Positions 24,289 to 33,981 of a DNA stretch of 36,313 bases are shown piece after piece. Origin of the DNA: Alcanivoracaceae bacterium (lineage in GTDB: Bacteria; Pseudomonadota; Gammaproteobacteria; Pseudomonadales; Alcanivoracaceae). The notes under the pieces are model-generated. The model was not told the DNA's origin. It made no database searches and saw only the letters and a list, made by a program, of their open reading frames with translations. The stretch is taken from the NCBI GenBank assembly GCA_002706085.1, contig PAJO01000039.1:11817-48129 (forward strand), given 5' to 3'. Positions within the stretch are counted from its first letter, which is position 1; the number at the start of each line of letters is the position of its first letter. The translations under genes and the position numbers were made by a program.

Positions 24289-27200
24289 CTACTCTTGTCG
24301 ACTCCTATCCAGCTGAGTTCGCAGTGCAGCATCCACCTCTTCCAGAGCCTTGCTTTTATTAGTCCACCAATCCGTTGACCACACCCTGAACAGGGTCCAG
24401 CCTAGCCCCTCCAGCACACCCTGGCGGATCTTGTCCCGTTCGCGCGCATACGCCGAACTGTGATACATGGCACCGTCACACTCGATGCCTGCCAGATAGA
24501 TGCCCGGTTTGTCGGGGTGAACAATGCCCATGTCGATGCGGTAGGCAGAGACGCCAATTTGGGGATGCACTGTCCAGCCTTTTTCCTGTAGCCCTCTAGC
24601 CACGGCCACTTCGAAGGGGGATTCAAAGTCACCCATGGAGCCGTGTACCGCCGCGCCCAAGGCGGAGGCACCACGTTCAGCGTATTCCAGGAAGTGCTTG
24701 AGGTCCGCCACGGCGCGTGCCTGGGTGCGGGCCAGATCAATACGTTCCGGCGGCATGGTGGAGAACACCACCATTTCGGAACGGGCGCGGGTCATGGCCA
24801 CGTTCAAGCGGCGCTCACCACCGGTACGGTTGAGAGGGCCGAAGTTCATGGTGACGTGACCGGCTTCATCCGGACCATAGGTGATACTGAACAGGATCAC
24901 ATCCCGCTCATCCCCTTGCACGGTTTCCAGGTTCTTCACGAACACCGGTTCCAGCTCGTCCTCGGAGAAGGCCCATTCGATGCCCGGGTCTTCCGCTCTT
25001 GCCTTATCAAGCAGATCCTCAATCAGACTCTGCTGCTCGGTATTGAACGTCACCACCCCAATGGACTGGCTACGAACAGCGGGGTCGTCTGAAGTCAATC
25101 GACGCACGATCTCCGCCACGATGGCCTTGGCCTCACCTTGGTTATGACGCGCCTTGCCTCGGGCGTAGAAGCCTTCCGGTTTCACCAGTGACACCCCCTT
25201 GTCAGGGTGCACTGGCGCCGGGAAGGTAATCAGGGAGCTGTCGTAATAGCGGCTATTGGAGAAGGCAATCAGGCTTTCTCTTCGGGAACGGTAATGCAGG
25301 TTCAGCACGCGCTGGGGAATACTCGCACCGATCAGTTCATCCAGGATACTTTCCAGATCCCCCTCGCCGTCGATATCGCCATCCGGGTCATCATCAGAAC
25401 GACCAAAGAAGTTGGTGGGCGGCATCTGTTTCGGATCACCGGCCACAATCACCTGTTTGCCACGGGCCAGAGAGCCCACCGCATCCCACACGGTGATCTG
25501 GGAAGCCTCATCGAAAATCACCACGTCGAATTGAGCCTGCCCGGCGGACAGGAATTGCGCAATCGACAGTGGCGACATCATCAAGCAGGGGGCCAGCGTC
25601 GTGATCACGTCCGGGATGGTTTCCATCATTTCCCGCACCGGTTTGTGACGCATCTTCTTCTGCAGTTCATGCGCCAGCACGCCCCAGGACGATTTTTTCT
25701 TGGTGGTCTCCTGGTGCGGGATCTCACCCGCCAGATTTGCGGCAATATATTTCGCGGTCAGATCACTGAACCGGGTATCCAGCTCGCGGAAATTCTCAAT
25801 CGTCGCCTCATGCTCCGGAGAAGAGAAAGTACGCAGCACCTCATCCTCACCGATCACCGCCGACGACCACCAGCTGCAATAAGCGGCCTCGAAGACCTCT
25901 TCCACTTGGAAGGCGGGCACAGAGCCATTTTCGATGGCTTCGACCAGCGGGCCGAGCTGGAAGTCCAGTGCCTCGGAGCGACGGCGCACCCAAGCACACC
26001 AATCCCGCAGGGCGATGTGATGATCGATAATTTCCTGACATTGCACGCCCAGAGACTCAAGGGCGGCCACACCTTCAGGCAATCGACCATCCAGCGAGGC
26101 ACCGATCAGTGCTTCGAACTTTTCCTTGTTGGCAGAGAAGGCTTCGAAGGCCGCCTTGAAATCATTGATGGTTCGCCCCACTGGCGCATCCGGTGCCAAC
26201 AGGTCGTTGGCATCATAAAGCAACGTGCGAATCTTGCCGCGCAGGGTCGCCAGGGATTCCGCATCATCTGCCAGCTTGCCAACCGCAACACGAGCCCGTG
26301 AACCAAGCGCCTTCAGCGCGGCCATGGCGCTGGGGTCTGAATTATAGGAATTCCATTCCCGCAGGCCTTTCAGCACGCCATCGAGACGGTCGATATGGCC
26401 ACCGGTTTCCCGCAACTGTTTCAGCACGGGAATATCATTGATGGGGTCCGGATCACCCTGCGCCCCGCCTTCCCGCATTTGCTTGACGACCTTGCGCTTG
26501 GCAAACCAGCTCTTGGGCCACCAGGTGTCATTGGCTTCCGCCCAGGCTTGCCCCAGCACCGCCGCATTCAGCTTCTGCCAGGCCAACGGCTCATAGGTGC
26601 AACTCAGCTTCGCTTGCGTCTCAATGTAGGCCTTCAACTGTGTGACGGCTTCTTCCAGCGCATCCAGTCGATCCGTTGCATCCGGCTCCAGCGCAAAAGA
26701 GGCCGGCTGGCGGTAGGCGTCCAGCAAGACCTGACCACACTCGGCCATGGCAGCCAACTTGGCCAGGCTCACCACACCCAGGCTGATGCCCAGGGCTTTC
26801 TCAAGCGACGCCAATTTGTCGGTCAACTGCGCCCCACTGACTTTCAGGCTGCGGGCGGCACCCACCACCTCTTCTTCCCACTGAGGCCGCCAGTCAAAAT
26901 TGCTGATCAATGCCAGTGGGTGGTCTACCAGATTACCCACGGCCTTGGCCTGAACAGCCAGCAACTCAGCCATTTCACGCAGCTTCTGCAGTTGCGCTTC
27001 GTCGTGATAGGCCGCATTTGGCCAACTCAGCTTCACCTTGGCCGCTAGGTCGGCATCACGCACCTTTACACCGATGGCATAGTGCGCCGTCAGGCCATTA
27101 CGGTGGCGTTGATGCAGGGCATTCACCACTCGGTTCAGGCGGTCACGCAGTGCCTTTAGCCGTTCCGCCTCGGCCTTCCAGTCACTGACCGTGGACTGGG

Positions 27201-29508
27201 AAGCGCTATTCCAGGAGGTGCGCAGCTGATCCAGCACATCAGCCTTCCTGGCTTTGTTCGAGTGCAATTCAAGACAGAACTGGCCCAGGCCAATATCCTT
27301 GAGACGCCGGTGCACCACCTCCAGTGCGGCAGTCTTCTCGGACACAAACAGCACCTTCTTGCCCTTGCCCAGCATGTGCGCAATCAGGTTACCGATGGTC
27401 TGGCTCTTGCCGGTACCCGGAGGGCCAATAATGACGAAATCCTTGCCCCTGTCCGCCGTGGCAATGGCCGCCATCTGGGAAGAATCCGCCGGCAACGGCG
27501 ACAGCAGATCTGCCGGGGTGTATTCCTGGTCAATCTCCTTGGGGTCAACAAAGCGAATGTCGCTCTCATACGCCTCACGCGGCGTATCCAGCAGGTGCCG
27601 CACCACCGGGCTTTCTTTCAGCGCCTCGGAGCGATCCACCAGATCCTTCCACATCAGGTACTTGGCAAAGGAGAAGTGACCCAGCACCACCTCTTCCACC
27701 ACCTCGAATCCGGGTACTTCCTTGATGGCATGGCGCACCCGATTCCAGATGCCCGCCACATCCACACCACTGTCGTCCTCGGGCAAGGCACCGCTGAGGC
27801 CATGGATCTCGATACCGAAGTCCTTTTTCAGCAGCTCCAGCAAGGTGGTGTTGAAACGGGGCTCATCATCATTAGCCACCATTTTCACGCCACTGCGCAC
27901 AGACTTTCGCTCCAGAGAGACAGGCAGCAATATCAAAGGCGCCCGGTAGCGGCGATTATCCTTGTCCTTGGGCTTCCACAGCAGAAAACCCACTGCCAGA
28001 AACAGGGTGTTGGAGCCGCCTTCCTTTAGCGACGTCTGCGCCTTTCGGTAAATTTCCACCGCCCGCTTGTCCAGATCGTCCTGGGTCAGCTCCACCAGCA
28101 CCTGCTTCTTGGCCAGGGCATCACGGGCATACACTTCCTTCAGCTCTTCGCCGGTACGCTGACGGTGAATATCCGAATCCTGATCTTGGGTCTTTAACTG
28201 AGGGAAAGGCGCAATGGAAATACGCGCCCCGGTGGCCAGCACATCTTCCAGCTCACCGGGCTCATGGCACACCAGCGTCAAACTGCTTTTACTGGGCTTC
28301 TGATTCAGCAGCGGATTTCGCGCAGACAGATCCAGCAGCTTGCGCTGCCAGCGCTCAAGGCGACCACCCGGCGTATCCTCGGGCACATCCTCTTCCACAT
28401 GCACTGTGGCTGATGGCAAATCTACCGGCGCATCCTCCAGGCCCGGCTCGACCACACCCTCAACATCGGCTGGCTCGGCAAGCCCGGCAATCTGCGGCTT
28501 CAGGCTAATGGGATTGATACGGTGCGCCCGCGCCCGGCGAATATCGATAGCGGCGACAAATTCATTGTCCTTATCCAGCGCCACCTGCTTGTTGCCGTCT
28601 TTCACCGCCTGGGAGAAAGGTGGCGCTGGGTGATTGGTCAGGAACGTGGTTTCAATCAGGATCAGTTCTTTCAGGGGAATGCGCTGGCGCAGGGTTTCGG
28701 CCTCATCCACCACCACACTGGATAGGTCTTCCTTGTCCAGCCACAGCCCCACCAGCGCATGCCCCTGGGTAAGAATCACCAGCGGGTTCAACTGCGCTTG
28801 CTCAAGTGCCGCCGCAAACAACAGGGTGGTATCCAGGCAGGTGGCCACCTTGGCGCTTTCAATCTGGTTGGGCAGGCGGATTTTCTGGCCATTACTCTCG
28901 AAACTGGCGGGTGGCAACGCATAACCCACCTGCATTTTCACAATGGCGGAATAAATGGCCGACGCCATCAGCCACACCTGCTCACGGCTGCCAGAATCGT
29001 AGCCATTGATGCTGCCCGACTTACCCGCCTTGCGCAGAATCTGGCTGGCCTGGCCCAACAACCGGTCCACCGCCGGATCGTTCGGCGTGCAGAACGCCGC
29101 CAGCAATTCAGGAATATAGGTAGCTCCGCCCCACTCATTACAGGCCAGCAACTCCACCGGGATCACCAACTCGGCCAAGCACTGCTCAGCTTGGGTGACT
29201 CGAATCGTCACCGTACCGCGCATGGATTCCGTCAGCCCCAGCAGGAAACCGCCATTCAGCTCCAGGTCACGGTCCTTCATGGCCAGCAGACCACCCGCCG
29301 CCAACCGGTCAACCGTCCAGGTCTTCGACTTCACAAACGCCGGGGAGGCTTCTAATGTCACCGCCAGGTCTGACAGATCCTGCTCTTCATCCAGATTCTC
29401 GATCTGCAATTCACGCAGCACGGCAAAGGCGCTCTGGTGGCAGGCGAAGTTGATCTTCTCCACCAGAGTGGTGTGGATTTTTATTTTTGACGTTTCCTGG
29501 TCAGACAT
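24289..29508 (-). CDS. DUF4011/SF1 helicase/Vsr-like nuclease, antiphage-type (Hhe-like)
   Basis: 1739 aa. The N-terminal ~370 residues include a transglutaminase-like stretch (Cys224 in TCLDTTLLF, His250 in GHALVGLWL). ERWQRKLLDLSARNPLLN near residue 385 marks DUF4011. SF1 helicase motifs follow: Walker A GPPGTGKS at 695-702, DEAS at 1333-1336, GDPKQMPPT at about 1356 and RRLNVAMTRAR at about 1566, with a long helical insert between. The C-terminus has a PD-(D/E)xK-type Vsr/DUF559-like nuclease: E1633, D1659, then E1676-C-D1678. DUF4011-helicase-Vsr proteins were reported as a single-gene phage defence named hhe; this one probably unwinds and cuts invading nucleic acid (inference). G+C looks higher than in the other island genes. 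The start follows TAGGGATTAG. Confidence 0.88.
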   Translation of the reverse strand: MSDQETSKIKIHTTLVEKINFACHQSAFAVLRELQIENLDEEQDLSDLAVTLEASPAFVKSKTWTVDRLAAGGLLAMKDRDLELNGGFLLGLTESMRGTVTIRVTQAEQCLAELVIPVELLACNEWGGATYIPELLAAFCTPNDPAVDRLLGQASQILRKAGKSGSINGYDSGSREQVWLMASAIYSAIVKMQVGYALPPASFESNGQKIRLPNQIESAKVATCLDTTLLFAAALEQAQLNPLVILTQGHALVGLWLDKEDLSSVVVDEAETLRQRIPLKELILIETTFLTNHPAPPFSQAVKDGNKQVALDKDNEFVAAIDIRRARAHRINPISLKPQIAGLAEPADVEGVVEPGLEDAPVDLPSATVHVEEDVPEDTPGGRLERWQRKLLDLSARNPLLNQKPSKSSLTLVCHEPGELEDVLATGARISIAPFPQLKTQDQDSDIHRQRTGEELKEVYARDALAKKQVLVELTQDDLDKRAVEIYRKAQTSLKEGGSNTLFLAVGFLLWKPKDKDNRRYRAPLILLPVSLERKSVRSGVKMVANDDEPRFNTTLLELLKKDFGIEIHGLSGALPEDDSGVDVAGIWNRVRHAIKEVPGFEVVEEVVLGHFSFAKYLMWKDLVDRSEALKESPVVRHLLDTPREAYESDIRFVDPKEIDQEYTPADLLSPLPADSSQMAAIATADRGKDFVIIGPPGTGKSQTIGNLIAHMLGKGKKVLFVSEKTAALEVVHRRLKDIGLGQFCLELHSNKARKADVLDQLRTSWNSASQSTVSDWKAEAERLKALRDRLNRVVNALHQRHRNGLTAHYAIGVKVRDADLAAKVKLSWPNAAYHDEAQLQKLREMAELLAVQAKAVGNLVDHPLALISNFDWRPQWEEEVVGAARSLKVSGAQLTDKLASLEKALGISLGVVSLAKLAAMAECGQVLLDAYRQPASFALEPDATDRLDALEEAVTQLKAYIETQAKLSCTYEPLAWQKLNAAVLGQAWAEANDTWWPKSWFAKRKVVKQMREGGAQGDPDPINDIPVLKQLRETGGHIDRLDGVLKGLREWNSYNSDPSAMAALKALGSRARVAVGKLADDAESLATLRGKIRTLLYDANDLLAPDAPVGRTINDFKAAFEAFSANKEKFEALIGASLDGRLPEGVAALESLGVQCQEIIDHHIALRDWCAWVRRRSEALDFQLGPLVEAIENGSVPAFQVEEVFEAAYCSWWSSAVIGEDEVLRTFSSPEHEATIENFRELDTRFSDLTAKYIAANLAGEIPHQETTKKKSSWGVLAHELQKKMRHKPVREMMETIPDVITTLAPCLMMSPLSIAQFLSAGQAQFDVVIFDEASQITVWDAVGSLARGKQVIVAGDPKQMPPTNFFGRSDDDPDGDIDGEGDLESILDELIGASIPQRVLNLHYRSRRESLIAFSNSRYYDSSLITFPAPVHPDKGVSLVKPEGFYARGKARHNQGEAKAIVAEIVRRLTSDDPAVRSQSIGVVTFNTEQQSLIEDLLDKARAEDPGIEWAFSEDELEPVFVKNLETVQGDERDVILFSITYGPDEAGHVTMNFGPLNRTGGERRLNVAMTRARSEMVVFSTMPPERIDLARTQARAVADLKHFLEYAERGASALGAAVHGSMGDFESPFEVAVARGLQEKGWTVHPQIGVSAYRIDMGIVHPDKPGIYLAGIECDGAMYHSSAYARERDKIRQGVLEGLGWTLFRVWSTDWWTNKSKALEEVDAALRTQLDRSRQE

Positions 29509-29622
29509 GGCTAATCCCTAAAAAATTGTATCCCCAAGATCTTCTCTCAGAAACTCAGAGCTTTTGTGGCTTGCTATCTCATTGCTTTGAAGCACTAATC
29601 TTTGAAACCGCGCCAAGCCGCT

Positions 29623-30474
29623 TTAACGTACGCTTAAGGCACCGACAGTGGGCTCAGAAATGAGGGCCATTGTCATACCAAGTACGGAAAGTGCCTGGGA
29701 TCGTGTAAACGCCTCCCTTCCGTGCCCCCCGAGTTGACATACATTCTTCAACTGCTCTCTCAGACTAAGCAAACGCTCAATGGACGTCATGTCTTTACGC
29801 GAGTCACTATGAGCCATACGATTTGCTGCCGCAGCCTCACGTTTGTCACCACGCTGCTCCTCTAGCCACTCGATAATATGACGACATTGCATGACCGCAT
29901 CCTTGTAATGGCCAGTTTCAATGAACCCACGAGCCTTGGTAAGAAGGCTTTCAATATCAACATCAGAAGCAGGCAAGGGAATTTCGTACAGAACAGTTCT
30001 GCAGAACCCTGATGAGCTCAATGCCTTCAGCCAGACCTCTCGAGGAACAACCACTTCAGATCGCTCATAACTACGCTCAAGACCGGACGAGGAAGACAGC
30101 AAAGCCTTTAGCGTTACAACCAGTTTAAGATCTCCATCCTGACGAATTTCTTCGATTGCATTAATCTGCTCTAAAGTCAGAACCGCCTCAAAGTGAAAAC
30201 TCTCATTGCCATTGGAATACTGGGATGTCTGGCGAAGCGAGTCAGCATAAGGAATTGAAGGGACAATAAACCTGGATCCCTCAGAGTTATGTAGCCCTAG
30301 CTGAATGTCGAATATGTCGACATTTCTCTCGGATCCAGGACTGCTTCCTTTAAGAGAAAAAACCAACCCACAACCAGACACCGCCTTTCGGCCTTGTACA
30401 TCCAAACGGTCAAATTCAATAAGGTATCTGCCGCTATCCCTAATCGATAATCTCAACTCAGCCTCTTCACTCAA
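29623..30474 (-). CDS. Uncharacterised protein between two helicase-nuclease genes
   Basis: 283 aa; no family recognised with certainty. The first ~170 residues read as alternating beta strands (RYLIEFDRLDVQGRKAV, KLVVTLKALL, EVVVPREVWLKAL). The remainder is helical: ESLLTKARGFIETGHYKDAVMQCRHIIEWLEEQRGD, then a charged part and SIERLLSLREQLKNVCQLGGHG-REAFTRSQALSVLGMTMALI. The last part looks like a TPR- or HEPN-like helical bundle; the Arg and His that a HEPN nuclease would need are not clearly placed. Gaps of 114 and 100 bases separate it from the helicase genes on either side, all in the same direction. A sensor, adaptor or effector role in the defence-like cluster is inference. Confidence 0.7.
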   Translation of the reverse strand: MSEEAELRLSIRDSGRYLIEFDRLDVQGRKAVSGCGLVFSLKGSSPGSERNVDIFDIQLGLHNSEGSRFIVPSIPYADSLRQTSQYSNGNESFHFEAVLTLEQINAIEEIRQDGDLKLVVTLKALLSSSSGLERSYERSEVVVPREVWLKALSSSGFCRTVLYEIPLPASDVDIESLLTKARGFIETGHYKDAVMQCRHIIEWLEEQRGDKREAAAANRMAHSDSRKDMTSIERLLSLREQLKNVCQLGGHGREAFTRSQALSVLGMTMALISEPTVGALSVR

Positions 30475-30546
30475 TATAAATTTGACTACTTACTTAATAC
30501 TGCGACAAGTCGCCACCTTTACGCACTAAACATTCCGGATGTCTGG

Positions 30547-30561
30547 CCATGCGCAGCATGG
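30547..30561. repeat. Small hairpin after the SF2 helicase gene
   Basis: CCATGC-GCA-GCATGG, a perfect six-base stem, lies 14 bases beyond the helicase stop in the 100-base gap before the 283-aa gene. No U-tract follows in either direction, so it may be an attenuator or processing site rather than a full terminator. Confidence 0.4.
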
Positions 30562-30574
30562 ATAGTTAACCGAA

Positions 30575-33500
30575 TCAATCTGAACCTATCACCGATAGAT
30601 CTGCCAGAGTCGTCTTCTTGATATAGAGAGCAGTACTTCCAAGAAGCTTGAGCCCTTCATCATTGATCCTATGAATACTTAAGCCAGGCTGAACAATTTC
30701 AACATGAAAGCCAAGAGGCATGGTGCGAGATTTATCGCGGATTGCGGCAAGATCTTTGATAGACCCCTTGAGGAAACGCGTATATCCGTCAGCGCGCCAT
30801 TTCTCATCACGCCGCTTAATATGATGATAAAGGTAATTCAGGTTTAGGTGTTTCCATCGCACACTTCGCTGAGCCTGACCACAAACCTCGTAAAGATCCT
30901 TCAGTCGAGCACCGGGCTCATCACCACCAGAGTATTTTAAATGGACTAGAGATAATAGGATTCTGTCATCTAACACCTTCAATGCAACCAAGTCAGCTGC
31001 TTCCCCAGGTCCATCGTCATTTATAATAAGATCGTAATCGTCGACAATATGCTTGAAGTAGTTCCACTGGATGGAAAGATCGTTCTTATCTCTCCCCATT
31101 GACTCGATACGAATATCCGTTCCGCCCCAGTCGAATGGGACAATATCATCCTTTCTGTGCAACCCTACGTTTTCACTCACGCGGACAATCTGTGCATTGT
31201 AGGAAAACGCGCTGTCAGCGTAATGAACCGTGAATGGATCAGAAATCATGTACTCAGGCAAGGGGATTGCTCCTGCCGATCCCTTACTAATGGCAACCTC
31301 CGGCCCATCAACTAATATGTAGTCATAGCCCTTAGTATTTACCTCATTGCCAACAACGATCTTATAAACAGAGCGCAACGTATTAGAACCAATTGCAACT
31401 CGAACACTTCTGTCTTCATCTTGCCCGTCTACTTCTAAATCCACCTCATAGAGCGGGACCGGGACATCACCAAATAACACATCGACTTTATCTTCGAAGG
31501 CATTAAACAGCTGCTCACCAAACTGCACTGAGAGGGGGTAACTGGGATGCGGGCCATTCAAGCGCTCAGGCCTTAGAAAATTACGAACCAGGTTGTCAGC
31601 ATTTGGCTGGTCAGCAGCAACTTTATCCCAGGCTTTTCTGACCCAATCACACCAATCTGCGATAGAGCCACGCTTTTGCGGCGACCACACCTTTCCTTTC
31701 CGCTGAGAGCAGCCCCAAACCACCCGGTTTCCGAATTCGTACCCTAGAGCCGCAATATTGCTCAATGTTGAGCGTTCTGACTCGATGAGTGACAGCCCCT
31801 CCGTCACATTAGGCCCGAAGTATTGCGTAAAACTAATAGCGCCTTCTTGTGCAGTTCCGAGATTTCTCGCCAGTGGGTACTCAATGTCGTTAAAAACATT
31901 AAAAACTTGATCCCCTGTAAGCAACTCGCACTGATCTTGAGTTATTGCCTCAGCCAAAGACTCTACACGAAACACCTTGTAGTCATTCGAAAAAATGAAG
32001 AGGGCTTTTCGATCTTCGTCCCAATGGGCAATGAGTAGTTTAAAGTTGGTGTCCCTAAGATCTTTATAGGACCCCCACTTTACCGGCGCGGACTGGATTG
32101 CGAGCACAACCAGCATATTTTCATCGTCTGAGATGGCATGCCAACATTCATCAAATCTTGGCAGATTCTCAGAAAAATTATCAGGAGCCCAGGAATCACA
32201 TGAAGTCCGAAAAAGCATGGCGGAATATGAAGGCTCAAGATTCCATAACGATATTTGGTTATGTAAATCCCCTTTCTTCTTCAGCGAATCCACTACTTCC
32301 TGGAGTCGAACCTCACGCTCAATGCGATTCTCAGACAATCGCCTCAAAACACTATCCCAATCTGCACCCTGGGAGTACAGATTTTGCAGATCACCTTCCA
32401 CTTCTGGATCTGCGACATTCATGACAACACTCGCTTTACCCAAATTTTGATTGTGGCTGACCCTGGTAAAGCGTCCAATGAACTGGAGCGTTACAGCCAG
32501 GCTTTTGTGATGGTTATGTAATGCTGCAACTTTCAAATTGGGCAAATCATAGCCTTCACCTAACATATCCACGCAAATGACGATCTTCGAGTTTCCCAAC
32601 AACAACCCTTCAAGTCGCCTTCGGATCTCTGGCTTTCCGTAGGTCGAATGTACGACGATTGGATTCAAATCAGCAGCAATGTTCTCATAAACTGAGAGAA
32701 GAGCCTCAGCTTTTGACTTGCTTGAAGTTCGAGCCATCATCAGATGATCAAGCCCTTGCGCAAGATCCTCCCGCAAGCGCTGCACCGCCACTTCCGCTAT
32801 TTTAGTGTCAATCCGGTCTTCGTAATATTCCTCGACCGGCAGGAGATCTACATGGGTGAAATAATTAGCCCGCTGGGCTTCACCCATGGTGTAGTTATAG
32901 ATAATTCGACCGCCCAAGGCTTTTTTATCATTTCGGAAAGGCGTTGCGGTAAACTGGATGACTTTTTTTCCTTTAAAGCGTTCACGCACCTCCAACCAGG
33001 ACTTGGCTGAAATATGATGAGCTTCGTCAACAAAGAGGTGAGAACAGCGTTCGCATAGTCGATCGACAGCCCTCACGTCACCAGCCGAAAGAGCGCCAGT
33101 AGTTGCAATGACAACATTCGCCGCATCGACCAAATTATCGGCCTCTTCGGGAGTTTTTATTCCGGACTTAATGGTTGCTACAGCCGGCAAATTTATGTCA
33201 CTAGGCACAACCCCCAGCTCCGGGAGATATCCTAAGTTTAAAAACTTGTTAGATATTTGGGTTCGGAGTGAATCCGACGGAACGACAACCAATACCTTTT
33301 CGCATTCCTGATAGACCATGGTTGCCAACATGGTCTCGGTTTTTCCCGTTCCGGTTGGCAGAACAACGGTTGCCGGCTCTATCTCTCTATCAGTAGCGAA
33401 GTATGCTGATATTGCATGCAATGCACCAAGTTGAGGGCGGCGAAGACCGACGAGGTCCTGGTCTGGATCCTCTTCTTTGAAATGGAACCGGCCAGCCCAT

Positions 33501-33856
33501 GATCTATTTATCTCTTGCGCGGAAAGCCCGGCAATTTCATTTGGGAGTCTTTCCCAGACTAGTGAAATTTCTGGTGACAGCTCAGCTATATCGAATGCCG
33601 TCTTTCCTTTTAAAACTGGCACATCGTCCGGGCAACGCCCTCCAACACCAGGTTTCTTTAGGTAGATATAGTCAAAAGGAGGATTCAGCTGGCATTCCAG
33701 CTTTAGATGCCCCTTGAATTCTGAATCTTTTACTAATGCGTCAACACGCCTCGATCTCACCAGCAGTCGCCGCACTGAATTACTTCCTACCTTCTGATTG
33801 CGAACAAGCTTTTCAGGAAGCGCCACAGTAACCTTTAGTGGTTCAAACAAATCCAT
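30575..33856 (-). CDS. SF2 DEAH helicase with C-terminal nuclease-like domain
   Basis: 1093 aa. After a ~150-residue N-terminal region come SF2 motifs: Walker A PTGTGKT at 167-173, DEAHH at 277-281, FTATPFRND shortly after, and QFIGRFTRV from residue 458. A long middle part (about 480-900) has no recognised domain. The C-terminus has GPGEAAD (949-955) and VHLKYSGG, giving D955 and H972-L-K974, a layout like a PD-(D/E)xK nuclease with His in place of the usual Glu; E952 is nearby. Helicase-nuclease proteins of this size are common in phage defence (Hachiman and Druantia have related helicases), but I cannot place it in a named system. AAGGGGGG precedes the ATG. Lower G+C than the DUF4011 gene. 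Confidence 0.85.
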   Translation of the reverse strand: MDLFEPLKVTVALPEKLVRNQKVGSNSVRRLLVRSRRVDALVKDSEFKGHLKLECQLNPPFDYIYLKKPGVGGRCPDDVPVLKGKTAFDIAELSPEISLVWERLPNEIAGLSAQEINRSWAGRFHFKEEDPDQDLVGLRRPQLGALHAISAYFATDREIEPATVVLPTGTGKTETMLATMVYQECEKVLVVVPSDSLRTQISNKFLNLGYLPELGVVPSDINLPAVATIKSGIKTPEEADNLVDAANVVIATTGALSAGDVRAVDRLCERCSHLFVDEAHHISAKSWLEVRERFKGKKVIQFTATPFRNDKKALGGRIIYNYTMGEAQRANYFTHVDLLPVEEYYEDRIDTKIAEVAVQRLREDLAQGLDHLMMARTSSKSKAEALLSVYENIAADLNPIVVHSTYGKPEIRRRLEGLLLGNSKIVICVDMLGEGYDLPNLKVAALHNHHKSLAVTLQFIGRFTRVSHNQNLGKASVVMNVADPEVEGDLQNLYSQGADWDSVLRRLSENRIEREVRLQEVVDSLKKKGDLHNQISLWNLEPSYSAMLFRTSCDSWAPDNFSENLPRFDECWHAISDDENMLVVLAIQSAPVKWGSYKDLRDTNFKLLIAHWDEDRKALFIFSNDYKVFRVESLAEAITQDQCELLTGDQVFNVFNDIEYPLARNLGTAQEGAISFTQYFGPNVTEGLSLIESERSTLSNIAALGYEFGNRVVWGCSQRKGKVWSPQKRGSIADWCDWVRKAWDKVAADQPNADNLVRNFLRPERLNGPHPSYPLSVQFGEQLFNAFEDKVDVLFGDVPVPLYEVDLEVDGQDEDRSVRVAIGSNTLRSVYKIVVGNEVNTKGYDYILVDGPEVAISKGSAGAIPLPEYMISDPFTVHYADSAFSYNAQIVRVSENVGLHRKDDIVPFDWGGTDIRIESMGRDKNDLSIQWNYFKHIVDDYDLIINDDGPGEAADLVALKVLDDRILLSLVHLKYSGGDEPGARLKDLYEVCGQAQRSVRWKHLNLNYLYHHIKRRDEKWRADGYTRFLKGSIKDLAAIRDKSRTMPLGFHVEIVQPGLSIHRINDEGLKLLGSTALYIKKTTLADLSVIGSD

Positions 33857-33981
33857 TTGCCCCCCTTACAGATCGCCGGAAAATGCTTTTGGCTTATTGA
33901 ATCAAATCCCTTTTCCCCTGCCTGTCCCGGCACGACACCCCTATGCACCGGGAGGCGAGGATCCATAATGCTTGGAGATTC

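Noticed and set aside
25207-28029. Long rightward open frames opposite the DUF4011 helicase (for example 25207-26301 and 27262-28029)
   Set aside because: They are antisense shadows of a G+C-rich gene; the leftward frame has continuous helicase and nuclease motifs.
29623-33856. Hachiman (HamA-HamB) as the identity of the 283-aa plus SF2 helicase pair
   Set aside because: The sizes are similar, but the 283-aa protein does not show DUF1837-type nuclease text that I can recognise, so the name is not supported.
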